Source: Prochlorococcus sp. AG-402-I21
GTDB taxonomy: Bacteria > Cyanobacteriota > Cyanobacteriia > PCC-6307 > Cyanobiaceae
Assembly (NCBI GenBank): GCA_003216955.1
Contig: QCHZ01000007.1
Coordinates: 30,513 to 94,512 of the forward strand
Reading direction: 5' to 3'
DNA: 64,000 nucleotides
The notes beneath the pieces are model-generated. The model was not told the DNA's origin. It ran no database searches and worked only from the letters and a program-made list of their open reading frames with translations. Shown here one piece after another: positions 19,874-28,370 of this stretch. The first letter of the stretch is position 1. Every line of letters begins with the position of its first letter. A program made the translations under genes and the position numbers.

Positions 19874-20647
19874 ATGATAAGCAATGATATTTCTTCTCAA
19901 ATCTTTTTGGGATTTGTATCACTTTTTTCTAACTTCATTTCTGCTCTATCTGGAGGTGGCGCAGGCTTAATACAACTTCCAGCGCTTTTGTTTTTTGGGT
20001 TACCTTTTTCAAAAGCTTTAGCAACACATAAAGTTGCTAGTGTTGCACTAGGTTTTGGTGCTTCAATCCCACACTACAAGAAAAATAACTTACAAATAAA
20101 ATACGCCTTTTTGATATTAATTTCGGGAATACCTGGTGTTTTATTAGGCGCCTATACTTCATCCATTTTACCTAATAATTTTTCAACTACATTATTAGGT
20201 CTTTTGACTTTAATTCTAAGTTTTTACTCTATAAAGCAGAAAAAACTTGGCAGTTCAAGTCAAAAACTTCCTATTAATAATTTAAGGATTCTGATTGGCT
20301 CACTTGGTCTTTTTATCATTGGTTTCCTTAATGGGTATCTTTCTTCTGGTACTGGATTATTTGTAACGATTTGGATGATAACAATATTTGATTTATCTTT
20401 TTCTGTCGCAGTTGCATATACCTTGATTTTTGTTGGAATTTTTTGGAATGTTATTGGAGCCTTTTCTTTAGGATTGACAGGAAATATTATTTGGAGATAT
20501 ATACCCGTTTTGATTATTGGTTCAACTTTAGGTGGCTATTTTGGAGCTTATTTTTCAATAATTAAAGGATCCAGATTTATCAAAACCGTTTTTGAATTAA
20601 CTTCTTTTTCTGTTGGAATTTCATTACTTATTAAAGCTTTTTTATGA
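19874..20647 (+). CDS. TauE/SafE-family membrane permease
   Basis: The 257-residue protein has about eight hydrophobic segments and the paired family motifs: SALSGGGAGLIQLPALLFFG near residue 22, and LNGYLSSGTGLFVTIWM in the second half. TauE/SafE members export sulfite, sulfoacetate or related organic anions; the substrate here is unknown. Both repeats of the internal duplication are present and the length is normal. It faces gpgS, with the two stops about 23 bases apart. Confidence 0.82.
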   Translation: MISNDISSQIFLGFVSLFSNFISALSGGGAGLIQLPALLFFGLPFSKALATHKVASVALGFGASIPHYKKNNLQIKYAFLILISGIPGVLLGAYTSSILPNNFSTTLLGLLTLILSFYSIKQKKLGSSSQKLPINNLRILIGSLGLFIIGFLNGYLSSGTGLFVTIWMITIFDLSFSVAVAYTLIFVGIFWNVIGAFSLGLTGNIIWRYIPVLIIGSTLGGYFGAYFSIIKGSRFIKTVFELTSFSVGISLLIKAFL

Positions 20648-20670
20648 GTAGTTAATATTTTCGAATTTTT

Positions 20671-21858
20671 TTATACCGAACCTGCTTTTTCTAATTCATC
20701 TTGCAATTTACTCTCACAGTCTAAAACTCTTGCCCAGCATGGCAATTGCTGCTTGACTGGTGATTCAAGGAATTTGTTTATTGCAGGTCTTAAAAGTTTT
20801 CCAAAAGTATGAACTGCTAGTTCTTCTTTATGTCGGCTATAGGGCAACTGATTAACTGAGGAATCTAAACTAAATTGTTTAACTCTGTCTTCTCCTGCTC
20901 TTCTATATAAAACCTCCAAGTTAGCTAATTGGGAACTAGTAAGTGTTCTCGCTTCATGCTCCATTAACCCTCTTAAAACACTGGAAAGAATTTCTGTAGA
21001 CATTTTCTGGAGACCTTCATTAGCCTTTGAACCTATTTCTTTGTGCTTATGGTCAAAAATACCCAAATCCACTTGTGCAATTCTGGAAATTCTTACGTTT
21101 TTATAAACCTCTGAGAGAAGCCCTATCTCTAACCCCCAGTCACATGGGATTCTTAAATTCATTGCTAAGTCTGTAGTAAATGCAAACTCTCCAGCTAATG
21201 GATATCTAAAAGATTGTAAATATTGGAGGAATGGTGCATTACCCATCAATTGTTCCAAACTTGATAGAAGAGGGCCTACAAATAATCTCGTAGCTCTCCC
21301 TTGAAGTGCATTTGTCTCAAGAGATAGGCGACTGTAAAAAGCTTTTACATAAGAAATTCCATTTGATTTTTCTAGTAAAGGGCCCAACATTCTTGCTGGA
21401 TAATTAGAGTTGAATGTTCTGATATCAGCATCGAAAAGTGCTACGACTTCTGAACTTTTAGTGGCAACACCAACTCCTTGCCAGACGGCCCATCCTTTTC
21501 CTGGAACACCTAAGAGATCTAGTCCATTCTTTTCTTGATCTTTTAGTAATTCAATAACTTTTGGGCTATTAGTCCATTGCACGTGAACCGGATATGGCAT
21601 TTCTTTGAAGAAATCTCTTGCCTTTGCTACCTCGTCGCGATTACTCGCCGATAAGGCTATGACTAGCTGATTTAAATTTTTTAATTCTTTTAAAGTACTT
21701 CTAATGAGTTTTAATGCGGGTCTACTGAATTCATCGAATAGGCATGGAATAAGTATTGATGTTGGCCGTTTTAAGAGGTCATTATTTAGTTGAGATACAG
21801 GATCTTTTGCTAGTCCGTACTCATGAATAGTTGTGATTAAACCCTGCTGAAAGTCCAT
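20671..21858 (-). CDS. gpgS: Glucosyl-3-phosphoglycerate synthase
   Basis: This 395-residue GT81-type glycosyltransferase transfers glucose from a nucleotide sugar to 3-phosphoglycerate, the first step to glucosylglycerate, a compatible solute of marine picocyanobacteria. The GT-A fold begins with TSILIPCLFDEFSRPALKL. The DxD-like metal and nucleotide motif is ALFDADIRTFN near residue 145. A long helical C-terminus follows. The gene diverges from the phosphorylase gene with only 71 bases between starts. The neighbouring phosphatase supports the assignment. Confidence 0.9.
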   Translation of the reverse strand: MDFQQGLITTIHEYGLAKDPVSQLNNDLLKRPTSILIPCLFDEFSRPALKLIRSTLKELKNLNQLVIALSASNRDEVAKARDFFKEMPYPVHVQWTNSPKVIELLKDQEKNGLDLLGVPGKGWAVWQGVGVATKSSEVVALFDADIRTFNSNYPARMLGPLLEKSNGISYVKAFYSRLSLETNALQGRATRLFVGPLLSSLEQLMGNAPFLQYLQSFRYPLAGEFAFTTDLAMNLRIPCDWGLEIGLLSEVYKNVRISRIAQVDLGIFDHKHKEIGSKANEGLQKMSTEILSSVLRGLMEHEARTLTSSQLANLEVLYRRAGEDRVKQFSLDSSVNQLPYSRHKEELAVHTFGKLLRPAINKFLESPVKQQLPCWARVLDCESKLQDELEKAGSV

Positions 21859-21929
21859 TCAAGAAAAAAGTTTTACAGATTCAAGGTGGGAGCTACGATG
21901 AGGTAGAGAAGATTTTTTCCCTTTAAAGA

Positions 21930-23681
21930 GTGTCTGAGTTGGATAGTGAATTAGATGAACTGAGATTGTCTCTCAGAGAAATTTATCCCGAGCACTCTGA
22001 ACAAGAAATCAATTCAGTGTGGTCACAATTGTTGCAGATTCTGGATCCATTTCGTGTTAAGAACGACACTAATGAATTAGAGATCGAATCAATTTGGGAT
22101 TCTTCTAGCGTTGTTTTGATTACTTATCCAGATTCAATTTATAGGAAAGATGAATCAACTTTAAAAACATTAACTGAATTCGTAAAAAATAGATTCAGTG
22201 GACTTTCCTCAGTAATACATGTTTTACCATTTCTACCTTCTACAAGTGACGGTGGATTCGCTGTTTCTAATCATGAAAAAATCGAAGATTCCTTTGGAAA
22301 TTGGAATGATTTAAAGGATTTATCAAGCAACCATAAAATAATGGCAGATCTTGTCTTAAATCATGTCTCTTCTTCTCATCCATGGGTGCATCAATTTATA
22401 AAATCAGAGGATCCTGGTTCGTCCTATATTGTGGCTCCTACTGATACTCATGTTTGGGAGAAAGTTATACGACCCAGGAATTCATCTCTCTTCACTAACA
22501 TCCATACTAATCAAGGCTTTAAGAATGTTTGGACAACATTTGGGCCAGATCAGATTGATGTTAATTGGAGAAATCCTCATATATTTTTAGAGTTTTTGAA
22601 ATTATTAGTCAGATATATAAATAATGGAGCCCAATGGATTCGACTTGATGCAATTGCTTTTATTTGGAAGGAACCACATACTACTTGTTTACATTTAGGC
22701 CCAGTACACTTAATAGTTAAGCTTCTTAATAAATGCCTGAAGATTATTAAACCTACGGCTGTATTAATCACTGAGACTAATGTTCCGGAGAAAGAAAATC
22801 TTTCTTATTTGATTCAAGGTGATGAAGCGAATCTTGCATATAACTTTACTCTACCTCCTTTATTATTAGAAGCTATTTATACGGGCAAAACAGATTTATT
22901 GAATAATTGGTTATCTAATTGGAATGAAATGCCAAAGTATACATCTCTCCTTAATTTCACTTCTTCACATGATGGTATTGGATTAAGAGCATTAGAAGGA
23001 ATTATGGACGATCAGAGAGTCCATAATCTCTTGGTCGAATCAGAGAAGCGCGGAGGATTAGTAAGTCATCGTCGCCTTTCAAATGGTGATGATCAACCAT
23101 ATGAATTAAATATTAGTTGGTGGAGCGCTATGTCTCATGATGGATCTGATATTACGGTATTTCAATTTGAACGTTTTTTACTGAGTCAGGTTTTCACGTT
23201 ATCTTTAAAAGGTGTACCAGCTTTTTATCTTCCATCTATATTAGCTTCTCCTAATGATCTTGATTCTTTTAGGAAAACAGGGCAAAGAAGAGATTTAAAT
23301 CGAGAGAAATTCGAAGCGGGTAAATTACTTGAGTTACTTAAAAACTTTGATTCTCCAGCCAGTAAGAATATTTCATATCTCACTCATATAGTTAAAGTTA
23401 GATCAAGACTTAAGGCATTTCATCCCGAGGCGAGTATGAAATGTATTCCTAGTAGTATTGATAATTGTATTATTATTCAAAGAGGTTTAGATGACGAAAG
23501 TGTATATGTCTTTTGTAATATGTCTAATAAATATTTAAATATTTCTCCTTTAAATCAACCTGATTTATCCCAATCATTTTCGAATAAACGTTTATTGGAT
23601 AATATTACAGGTAATCATTTTAATACTGATATATTTACACTTAATCCTTATCAAGTAGTTTGGTTTTCTCTAACTGATTAG
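21930..23681 (+). CDS. GH13_18 phosphorylase, probably glucosylglycerate phosphorylase
   Basis: The 583-residue protein is of the sucrose-phosphorylase type of family GH13. The catalytic elements are ADLVLNHVSSSHPW, nucleophile region IRLDAIAFIWKEP, acid/base ITETNVPE and transition-state Asp FTSSHDGIG. Close relatives act on sucrose, glucosylglycerol or glucosylglycerate with phosphate, giving glucose 1-phosphate. Its place between gpgS and gpgP, with a glycerate kinase gene behind, favours glucosylglycerate. The start is GTG. The next gene begins 4 bases after the stop. Specificity is inferred from context. Confidence 0.82.
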   Translation: MSELDSELDELRLSLREIYPEHSEQEINSVWSQLLQILDPFRVKNDTNELEIESIWDSSSVVLITYPDSIYRKDESTLKTLTEFVKNRFSGLSSVIHVLPFLPSTSDGGFAVSNHEKIEDSFGNWNDLKDLSSNHKIMADLVLNHVSSSHPWVHQFIKSEDPGSSYIVAPTDTHVWEKVIRPRNSSLFTNIHTNQGFKNVWTTFGPDQIDVNWRNPHIFLEFLKLLVRYINNGAQWIRLDAIAFIWKEPHTTCLHLGPVHLIVKLLNKCLKIIKPTAVLITETNVPEKENLSYLIQGDEANLAYNFTLPPLLLEAIYTGKTDLLNNWLSNWNEMPKYTSLLNFTSSHDGIGLRALEGIMDDQRVHNLLVESEKRGGLVSHRRLSNGDDQPYELNISWWSAMSHDGSDITVFQFERFLLSQVFTLSLKGVPAFYLPSILASPNDLDSFRKTGQRRDLNREKFEAGKLLELLKNFDSPASKNISYLTHIVKVRSRLKAFHPEASMKCIPSSIDNCIIIQRGLDDESVYVFCNMSNKYLNISPLNQPDLSQSFSNKRLLDNITGNHFNTDIFTLNPYQVVWFSLTD

Positions 23682-23685
23682 TCTT

Positions 23686-24480
23686 ATGAAGAATAATTCT
23701 AAATTTTGGGTTGTTACCGATCTTGATGGAACATTAATGGATGAGAACTATGACATTTCTCCTGCAAAGAAAACGTTAAATATGTTGTCAGAACTTTCTA
23801 TTCCCGTTATCCCTTGTACAAGTAAAACTGCCTCTGAGGTTAGATATTTTAGAAAAGAGAATGGACTGTCAGATCCTTTTATTGTCGAGAATGGAGCTGC
23901 TATTTATGGGACTAATATAAATAAGATTTCTGAATGGGAATTGATTTTAGGTAAAAGTTATAAGGAATTAAGATTTATATTAAAGAGTTTATCTAAAGAA
24001 ATTAACTATAACTTAATTCCTTTAAATGATTTAAGTTATAATCAAATATTTGAACTTACTGGTTTATCCGAACATGGTATTATTAGAGCTTTAGATAGGC
24101 AGTGGAGTGTTCCATTTTTAAATCCTCCTGATGATATTTTTGAAAAAGTAAAGCTTATTTGTGATTCTTATAATGTTCATGTGTTCAAGGGGAACCGTAT
24201 GAGTCATTTGCTTTCAAAAGAAAGTCACAAAGGTCAAGCCGTTAATAAATTAAAGATTCATTTACAGAACCTGGATGTAATGATTATCGCACTAGGTGAT
24301 TCTCAAAATGACCTTCCTTTACTTGAATGTGCTGATATCTCTATTGTTATTCCTGGTAAAAATGGTCCAAATAAGTATTTACAGCATGGTATTGATAATG
24401 GTTCTTTTTTATTAGCCAATGCTCCTCATGCACAGGGTTGGTCAAATAGTGTTGAAGAAGTCATTAATAGCTTTAAGTGA
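23686..24480 (+). CDS. gpgP: Glucosyl-3-phosphoglycerate phosphatase (MPGP-type HAD)
   Basis: The 264-residue HAD phosphatase starts with VTDLDGTLMDENYDISP, carrying the nucleophile and acid Asp pair. The cap type is that of mannosyl-3-phosphoglycerate phosphatase, with PFIVENGAAIYG near residue 63. The third motif is ALGDSQNDLPLLE near residue 203. It removes the phosphate from glucosyl-3-phosphoglycerate to give glucosylglycerate. Its neighbour gpgS is on the opposite strand beyond the phosphorylase gene. The stop overlaps the potential start region of the glycerate kinase gene. Confidence 0.88.
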   Translation: MKNNSKFWVVTDLDGTLMDENYDISPAKKTLNMLSELSIPVIPCTSKTASEVRYFRKENGLSDPFIVENGAAIYGTNINKISEWELILGKSYKELRFILKSLSKEINYNLIPLNDLSYNQIFELTGLSEHGIIRALDRQWSVPFLNPPDDIFEKVKLICDSYNVHVFKGNRMSHLLSKESHKGQAVNKLKIHLQNLDVMIIALGDSQNDLPLLECADISIVIPGKNGPNKYLQHGIDNGSFLLANAPHAQGWSNSVEEVINSFK

Positions 24481-24482
24481 TT

Positions 24483-25493
24483 ATGATAGAAAGAGATATT
24501 AACCTTGATTTTAATAATATTTTTCCTAAGAATATTACGGATGATTTCCTTTTTCCTATTGATAGTTATCGTTTATTTCTTGAGAGTCTATCTATTAATC
24601 CTACCCTCTTTTTTCATAAGTGGTCTAATGTAAATATGATTGCTGTTACTGACAAATATTGGAAACAAAATACTAAATCTGATTGGAAATGGTCTTTAAC
24701 ATTTCCATTCTTTTCAATTTTAGAAAATTATAGTCATTCTATTGATAATCCAATAGTAATAGGCTTCTCTGGTCTTCCTGGGTCTGGGAAGTCTACTTTA
24801 GGCTTTTGGATAGACAGTGTTGCGAGAGAATTATCTTTAGATATTAAAGTTATCTCTTTAGACGATTTTTATTTACCTGGCCATGAAATGGATTTTGCGA
24901 TGAAGGGTAATCCATGGAATGTTCCTAGAGGTTTTCCAGGTAGTCATTCTTTAGATTTATTGCACCAATCATTAGATACTTTTTTAAAAACTGGGATTTT
25001 GAGCAGTCCTACTTTTGATAAGTCTTTAAGAGATGGGAAAGGAGATAGGTCAGGATGGTGTGAATTGAGATCAAAAATTTTAATATTAGAGGGATGGTTT
25101 GTTGGATGCGAACCTGTTTTAGATTTATTTAAAATAGATAATTTAGCTGAGGATGAATTCAATTTGTCATTGAGTCAGGCTGAAAAAGATTATCGTATTT
25201 TGATTCAAGATTCACTCTTAGAATACAATAAAATATGGAAAAAATTTAATAAAATTTGGCATCTTAAATCTTCTGACTTTGATAACACAATTCTATGGAA
25301 ATCTCAACAAGAAAATGAAATGATAAAATTAAAAGGTTCGGGGTTGCAAGGTAATAATTTAAGTAATTTTATACGCATGATTCAAACTTCTATTCCACAG
25401 CAATCTTTATCTTTTATTAATTCAGACACGACAATTGAAATCAATCAACATCGTCGTATTGAAAAACTTAATACAACTGAATACCATTTTTAA
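24483..25493 (+). CDS. D-glycerate 3-kinase (GLYK-type P-loop kinase)
   Basis: The 336-residue protein has a P-loop, GFSGLPGSGKSTLGF, near residue 95, then VISLDDFYLPGHEMDFAM and NPWNVPRGFPGSHSLDLL, the signature of the plant/yeast/cyanobacterial glycerate kinase group. It makes 3-phosphoglycerate from D-glycerate, usually the last step of photorespiration. Here it would also take the glycerate released by the upstream phosphorylase. I chose the ATG at 24483; an in-frame GTG two codons earlier overlaps the gpgP stop. It ends the three-gene plus-strand operon. Confidence 0.87.
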   Translation: MIERDINLDFNNIFPKNITDDFLFPIDSYRLFLESLSINPTLFFHKWSNVNMIAVTDKYWKQNTKSDWKWSLTFPFFSILENYSHSIDNPIVIGFSGLPGSGKSTLGFWIDSVARELSLDIKVISLDDFYLPGHEMDFAMKGNPWNVPRGFPGSHSLDLLHQSLDTFLKTGILSSPTFDKSLRDGKGDRSGWCELRSKILILEGWFVGCEPVLDLFKIDNLAEDEFNLSLSQAEKDYRILIQDSLLEYNKIWKKFNKIWHLKSSDFDNTILWKSQQENEMIKLKGSGLQGNNLSNFIRMIQTSIPQQSLSFINSDTTIEINQHRRIEKLNTTEYHF

Positions 25494-25544
25494 TATAATT
25501 TAAAGTCTATTAAGTACAATCTATTATAAAGGTTATTAATTTTT

Positions 25545-25571
25545 AAAAGTTTTATCTTTTGTTAAACTTTT
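25545..25571. terminator. Possible hairpin after the glycerate kinase gene
   Basis: AAAAGTTT and AAACTTTT form an 8-base inverted repeat with an 11-base loop, 52 bases past the glycerate kinase stop. A TTTTATCTTTT sequence occurs both in the loop and after the second arm. A terminator role is possible but weak. Confidence 0.25.
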
Positions 25572-25629
25572 ATCTTTTACGCAATTTACACTCTATGATT
25601 ATTAAATATATCTTACAAATTCATATAAT

Positions 25630-26007
25630 ATGGCTTCATATGTCTATTTAATTAAAAACGGTGATTTATTCAATATTGGTTTTACTAACAATCTCGAACG
25701 AACTAGAATAGATTTAAGACCTGGTGAACTGGTTGCCTTTTTAATTACTGAAAAACCTGAAATACTGATTAAAAATCTTAGAAAAAAATATGTTGATAAC
25801 AGATTACCTGGTTCAGACTATTATAGACTTGCAAACTCACAAGTCAATGAATGTAAGTCTTTTCTAGAAACCGATGGATCGAATAATTATTTTCAACCAT
25901 TTCTCAAGGGCCCAAGCTTATTTACATTTTTTATTCTTTCTTGGCTTGCACTAACGTATCTCATAATTCAATTTGCAGTAGATCCTATATTTAGTAGGTT
26001 TAGTTAA
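25630..26007 (+). CDS. GIY-YIG-like domain protein with C-terminal membrane anchor
   Basis: The first 80 residues look like a small GIY-YIG/MUG113-type domain: YVYLIKNGDLFNIGFTN at the start, an Arg in LERTRIDLRPGE, and GSDYYRL near residue 60 where nucleases have GxEWF. The catalytic set is not fully convincing, so activity may be lost. A hydrophobic span FTFFILSWLALTYLIIQF near residue 98 places it in a membrane, unusual for a nuclease. The gene is monocistronic. Confidence 0.55.
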   Translation: MASYVYLIKNGDLFNIGFTNNLERTRIDLRPGELVAFLITEKPEILIKNLRKKYVDNRLPGSDYYRLANSQVNECKSFLETDGSNNYFQPFLKGPSLFTFFILSWLALTYLIIQFAVDPIFSRFS

Positions 26008-26110
26008 TACTAACTTTTTGGGCCAATAGATTAATTATTTATATAGATTTTGGATTACAAAAAATTAATTCTCTTGTTAGATTATGTGTAAATAAATTGA
26101 TTCAATTAAA

Positions 26111-26245
26111 ATGAATTTGTCTAATTTTTTGATTTTTGTAGCAGTACCATTTGTTATCTCAGCGGTTTTTTTTGGTACTAAGAATGGATATTATAATAGC
26201 GATGATTATGAAGGAGATGGATGTGCTCATGATGTTCAGAGATGA
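26111..26245 (+). CDS. 44-residue membrane peptide
   Basis: An ATG at 26111 opens MNLSNFLIFVAVPFVISAVF, one hydrophobic span, followed by an acidic hydrophilic tail (YYNSDDYEGDGCAHDVQR). The pattern is of a single-helix membrane peptide with its tail on one side. No family is recognised. Confidence 0.5.
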   Translation: MNLSNFLIFVAVPFVISAVFFGTKNGYYNSDDYEGDGCAHDVQR

Positions 26246-26286
26246 TCATTTCCAGTTTGATTTTTAACTAACCTTAAGATAATTTT

Positions 26287-26568
26287 TTAATTTTTTATAT
26301 TTTTTATGCATGTCCATTTGTTATCAAATTGCCAGACTGGTTTGTAGATATCCTCTTCTATTTTCTTCCCAGCTTCAATACACATTTTTTCGGTCCCAAT
26401 TGGAATAGCGAATAATGATGGACTTGTTATTCCACTTACCTGTGGTTTGCCTCCAGGACCTTGTCTATAGCTACCTATTACTAACCAGTAATCTGCTTTA
26501 GCTTTCCCTTGTAAACCAGCTAAGGAAGCTAATACAAGTATTAATGAGAATATAATTTTTTTACTCAT
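26287..26568 (-). CDS. Secreted small protein of unknown function
   Basis: This 93-residue protein starts MSKKIIFSLILVLASLAG, a signal peptide with probable cleavage after GKAKA. The mature part DYWLVIGSYRQGPGGKPQVS and the two cysteines (MCIEAG, WTCIKNIK) suggest a small disulfide-stabilised periplasmic or extracellular protein. I do not recognise a family. Confidence 0.65.
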   Translation of the reverse strand: MSKKIIFSLILVLASLAGLQGKAKADYWLVIGSYRQGPGGKPQVSGITSPSLFAIPIGTEKMCIEAGKKIEEDIYKPVWQFDNKWTCIKNIKN

Positions 26569-26649
26569 GATTTATTTTTGAATTTATATCTATACTAATT
26601 GAAAATTTCCAGTAAACTTGCGAGTTTGTGTTTTTATTATTTTCTAAAT

Positions 26650-27489
26650 ATGCCTGAAGAAATTACTCCTTATGTATTTATTTACGTTAAATCAATTTTT
26701 TTAGGCATTATTCAAGGTTTTACTGAGTTTTTTCCAATTAGTAGTACAGCTCATTTAAAAGTTGTGCCTTATTTTTTGGGATGGAGTGATCCTGGTTCAT
26801 CTTTTTCCGCCTCTATACAATTAGGAAGCGCAGTTGCTATTGTTTATTACTTTCGAAATCAGATTACTTTAATTATTAGTTCCTTTTTTTCGATTTTTAG
26901 TCATCGTAAAGTGTTCAAAGATGAAAACACAAGACTATCTATTTTTATCTTCGTAGCCAGCATCCCAATTTGTATTTTTGGTTTTCTTATTAAATTATAT
27001 TGGCCCAATTACTCAGATTCGAGTTTCAGAGGTCTTTTGTCCATAGCTATCACTTCAATTATTATGGCAATTTTGCTCGCTCTTTCGGAAATCTATGGTA
27101 ATAAAAAAAAATTATTTGAGGATATTAATTTAAACGATGTTTTTTTACTAGGCCTCGCTCAATCTTTAGCACTTTTCCCTGGTGTCTCAAGGTCTGGTAT
27201 AACTTTGACCTCAGCATTGTTTTCTGGTATTGAAAGAAAAACGGGAGCTAGACTTTCTTTTCTAGTTGGTATTCCAGCTATTTCTCTTTCAGGACTTGTA
27301 GAATTGATAACTTTATTTAGATCTTTATCTGTAATAGATATTTTGCCTACAATTATTGGAATCATATCATCTTTCTTTTCTTCGATAATAGCCATTGATT
27401 TGTTTCTTAAGTTTTTAGATAAAAATAATACTTTTGTTTTTGTGTATTATCGATTAGCTTTTGGTGCTTTTATATTATCAGCTTTGTAA
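26650..27489 (+). CDS. uppP: Undecaprenyl-diphosphatase
   Basis: The 279-residue membrane protein is UppP/BacA, which recycles the undecaprenyl carrier lipid for peptidoglycan and surface polysaccharide. The motif GFTEFFPISSTAHL near residue 25 and LFPGVSRSGITL near residue 176 are the active-site signatures. I chose the ATG at 26650, MPEEITPYVFIYVKSIFLG; an in-frame TTG upstream would add 17 residues not typical of the family. Start and length fit the family. Confidence 0.93.
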   Translation: MPEEITPYVFIYVKSIFLGIIQGFTEFFPISSTAHLKVVPYFLGWSDPGSSFSASIQLGSAVAIVYYFRNQITLIISSFFSIFSHRKVFKDENTRLSIFIFVASIPICIFGFLIKLYWPNYSDSSFRGLLSIAITSIIMAILLALSEIYGNKKKLFEDINLNDVFLLGLAQSLALFPGVSRSGITLTSALFSGIERKTGARLSFLVGIPAISLSGLVELITLFRSLSVIDILPTIIGIISSFFSSIIAIDLFLKFLDKNNTFVFVYYRLAFGAFILSAL

Positions 27490-27547
27490 ATATTAGTTTT
27501 CTATATCATTTTGTTTGGTTTTGATTTATAGTATTTAATTGATTGAA

Positions 27548-27706
27548 ATGAGATCTTTGACTAGTTTATTCATTGTTGCTTTTGGGGAGATTGATATACC
27601 TCCATTACTCTTTGCCTTAATTATTTTTTTAACTCTTTTTGTTTTTTTATCTGTTCTGATCAGTACAGCGAAATTAATCCAATCGTTAGTTAAGGACTCT
27701 GATTAG
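27548..27706 (+). CDS. 52-residue single-span membrane protein
   Basis: An ATG at 27548 gives MRSLTSLFIVAFGEIDIPPL, then a strong hydrophobic helix LLFALIIFLTLFVFLSVLIS and a short polar tail ending KDSD. It has the form of a one-helix membrane protein. It lies just left of tRNA-Pro. No family is recognised. Confidence 0.5.
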   Translation: MRSLTSLFIVAFGEIDIPPLLFALIIFLTLFVFLSVLISTAKLIQSLVKDSD

Positions 27707-27724
27707 TAATTCGATAGATTTTAT

Positions 27725-27797
27725 CGGAACGGCGGGATTTGAACCCACGACCCCCACTACCCCAAAGTGGTGCGCTACCAAGCTGCGCTACGTCCCG
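27725..27797 (-). tRNA. tRNA-Pro (GGG)
   Basis: The minus strand folds into a complete cloverleaf. The acceptor arm pairs CGGGACG with CGTTCCG, the D arm is GCGC/GCGC, and the anticodon arm is CCACT-TTGGGGT-AGTGG, putting GGG at 34-36 with G37. The T arm is GTGGG-TTCAAAT-CCCGC. CCA is not encoded. Confidence 0.93.
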
Positions 27798-27831
27798 CTT
27801 TTTCAAATTATCACAAGGTCCTGCGTGTATT

Positions 27832-28164
27832 TTATATTTTTAATGATTTCCATTTAATTCTCTTCTTAGACTTTTTATTTATTCTTCTAATGAGTGAATT
27901 CCTATTTTCATTAGAATATCCATGAATAGATAAACTTTTGGCCATTAATCTTAACTCGTATATATTCATCTTTGAGAGTTTCAATTCAGTATCGTTTTCC
28001 CAGGCATCCCCCTCACTTGGTAAAATACCTTTATGTTGTGATAGATCAATTGAATAGATTAACTCAGCAAAGTATTCTGGAATAATTACAATTAAAATTG
28101 CAAGAATATTATATAAGTTTATCCGAGCTCTCTCTAAATTTTTTTCTAATTTATTATTTTTCAT
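27832..28164 (-). CDS. Membrane protein with C-terminal SAP/Rho-N-like domain
   Basis: The 110-residue protein has an N-terminal hydrophobic span, NILAILIVIIPEYFAELIYS, and a C-terminal helix-turn-helix-like stretch KLSKMNIYELRLMAKSLSIHGY followed by SNENRNSLIRRI. That C-terminal pattern is that of SAP or Rho N-terminal domains, which bind nucleic acid or serve in protein contacts. A basic end (KKSKKRIKWK) follows. The combination of membrane span and SAP-like module is unusual. The function is not known. Confidence 0.6.
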   Translation of the reverse strand: MKNNKLEKNLERARINLYNILAILIVIIPEYFAELIYSIDLSQHKGILPSEGDAWENDTELKLSKMNIYELRLMAKSLSIHGYSNENRNSLIRRINKKSKKRIKWKSLKI

Positions 28165-28203
28165 ATTTTTTAAGGAATATAATCCAAATTAAAATATATT
28201 TTT

Positions 28204-28368
28204 TTAGCTTGGATTTGCAAGTTCAGTATTAAAAGAACTGTCCATCCATTGAATTGTTCTTTCTTGCTCAATTTTCTCAGATTTGAAACTAAACGCTAAG
28301 AAGAATACTAACAACAATGTAGCTAATATAATTAGTAAAATAGTTCTATCTGGTAATTGATCATTCAT
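28204..28368 (-). CDS. 54-residue single-span membrane protein
   Basis: An ATG at 28368 opens MNDQLPDRTI, then the hydrophobic span LLIILATLLLVFFLAFSF and a polar tail with KIEQERTIQWMDSS. The start lies 2 bases after the end of msrA, so it is probably the last gene of that transcript. No family is recognised. Confidence 0.55.
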   Translation of the reverse strand: MNDQLPDRTILLIILATLLLVFFLAFSFKSEKIEQERTIQWMDSSFNTELANPS

Positions 28369-28370
28369 TA

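Noticed and set aside
27725..27797. tRNA-Pro with anticodon TGG
   Set aside because: Counting the 5-base stem and 7-base loop places GGG at positions 34-36.
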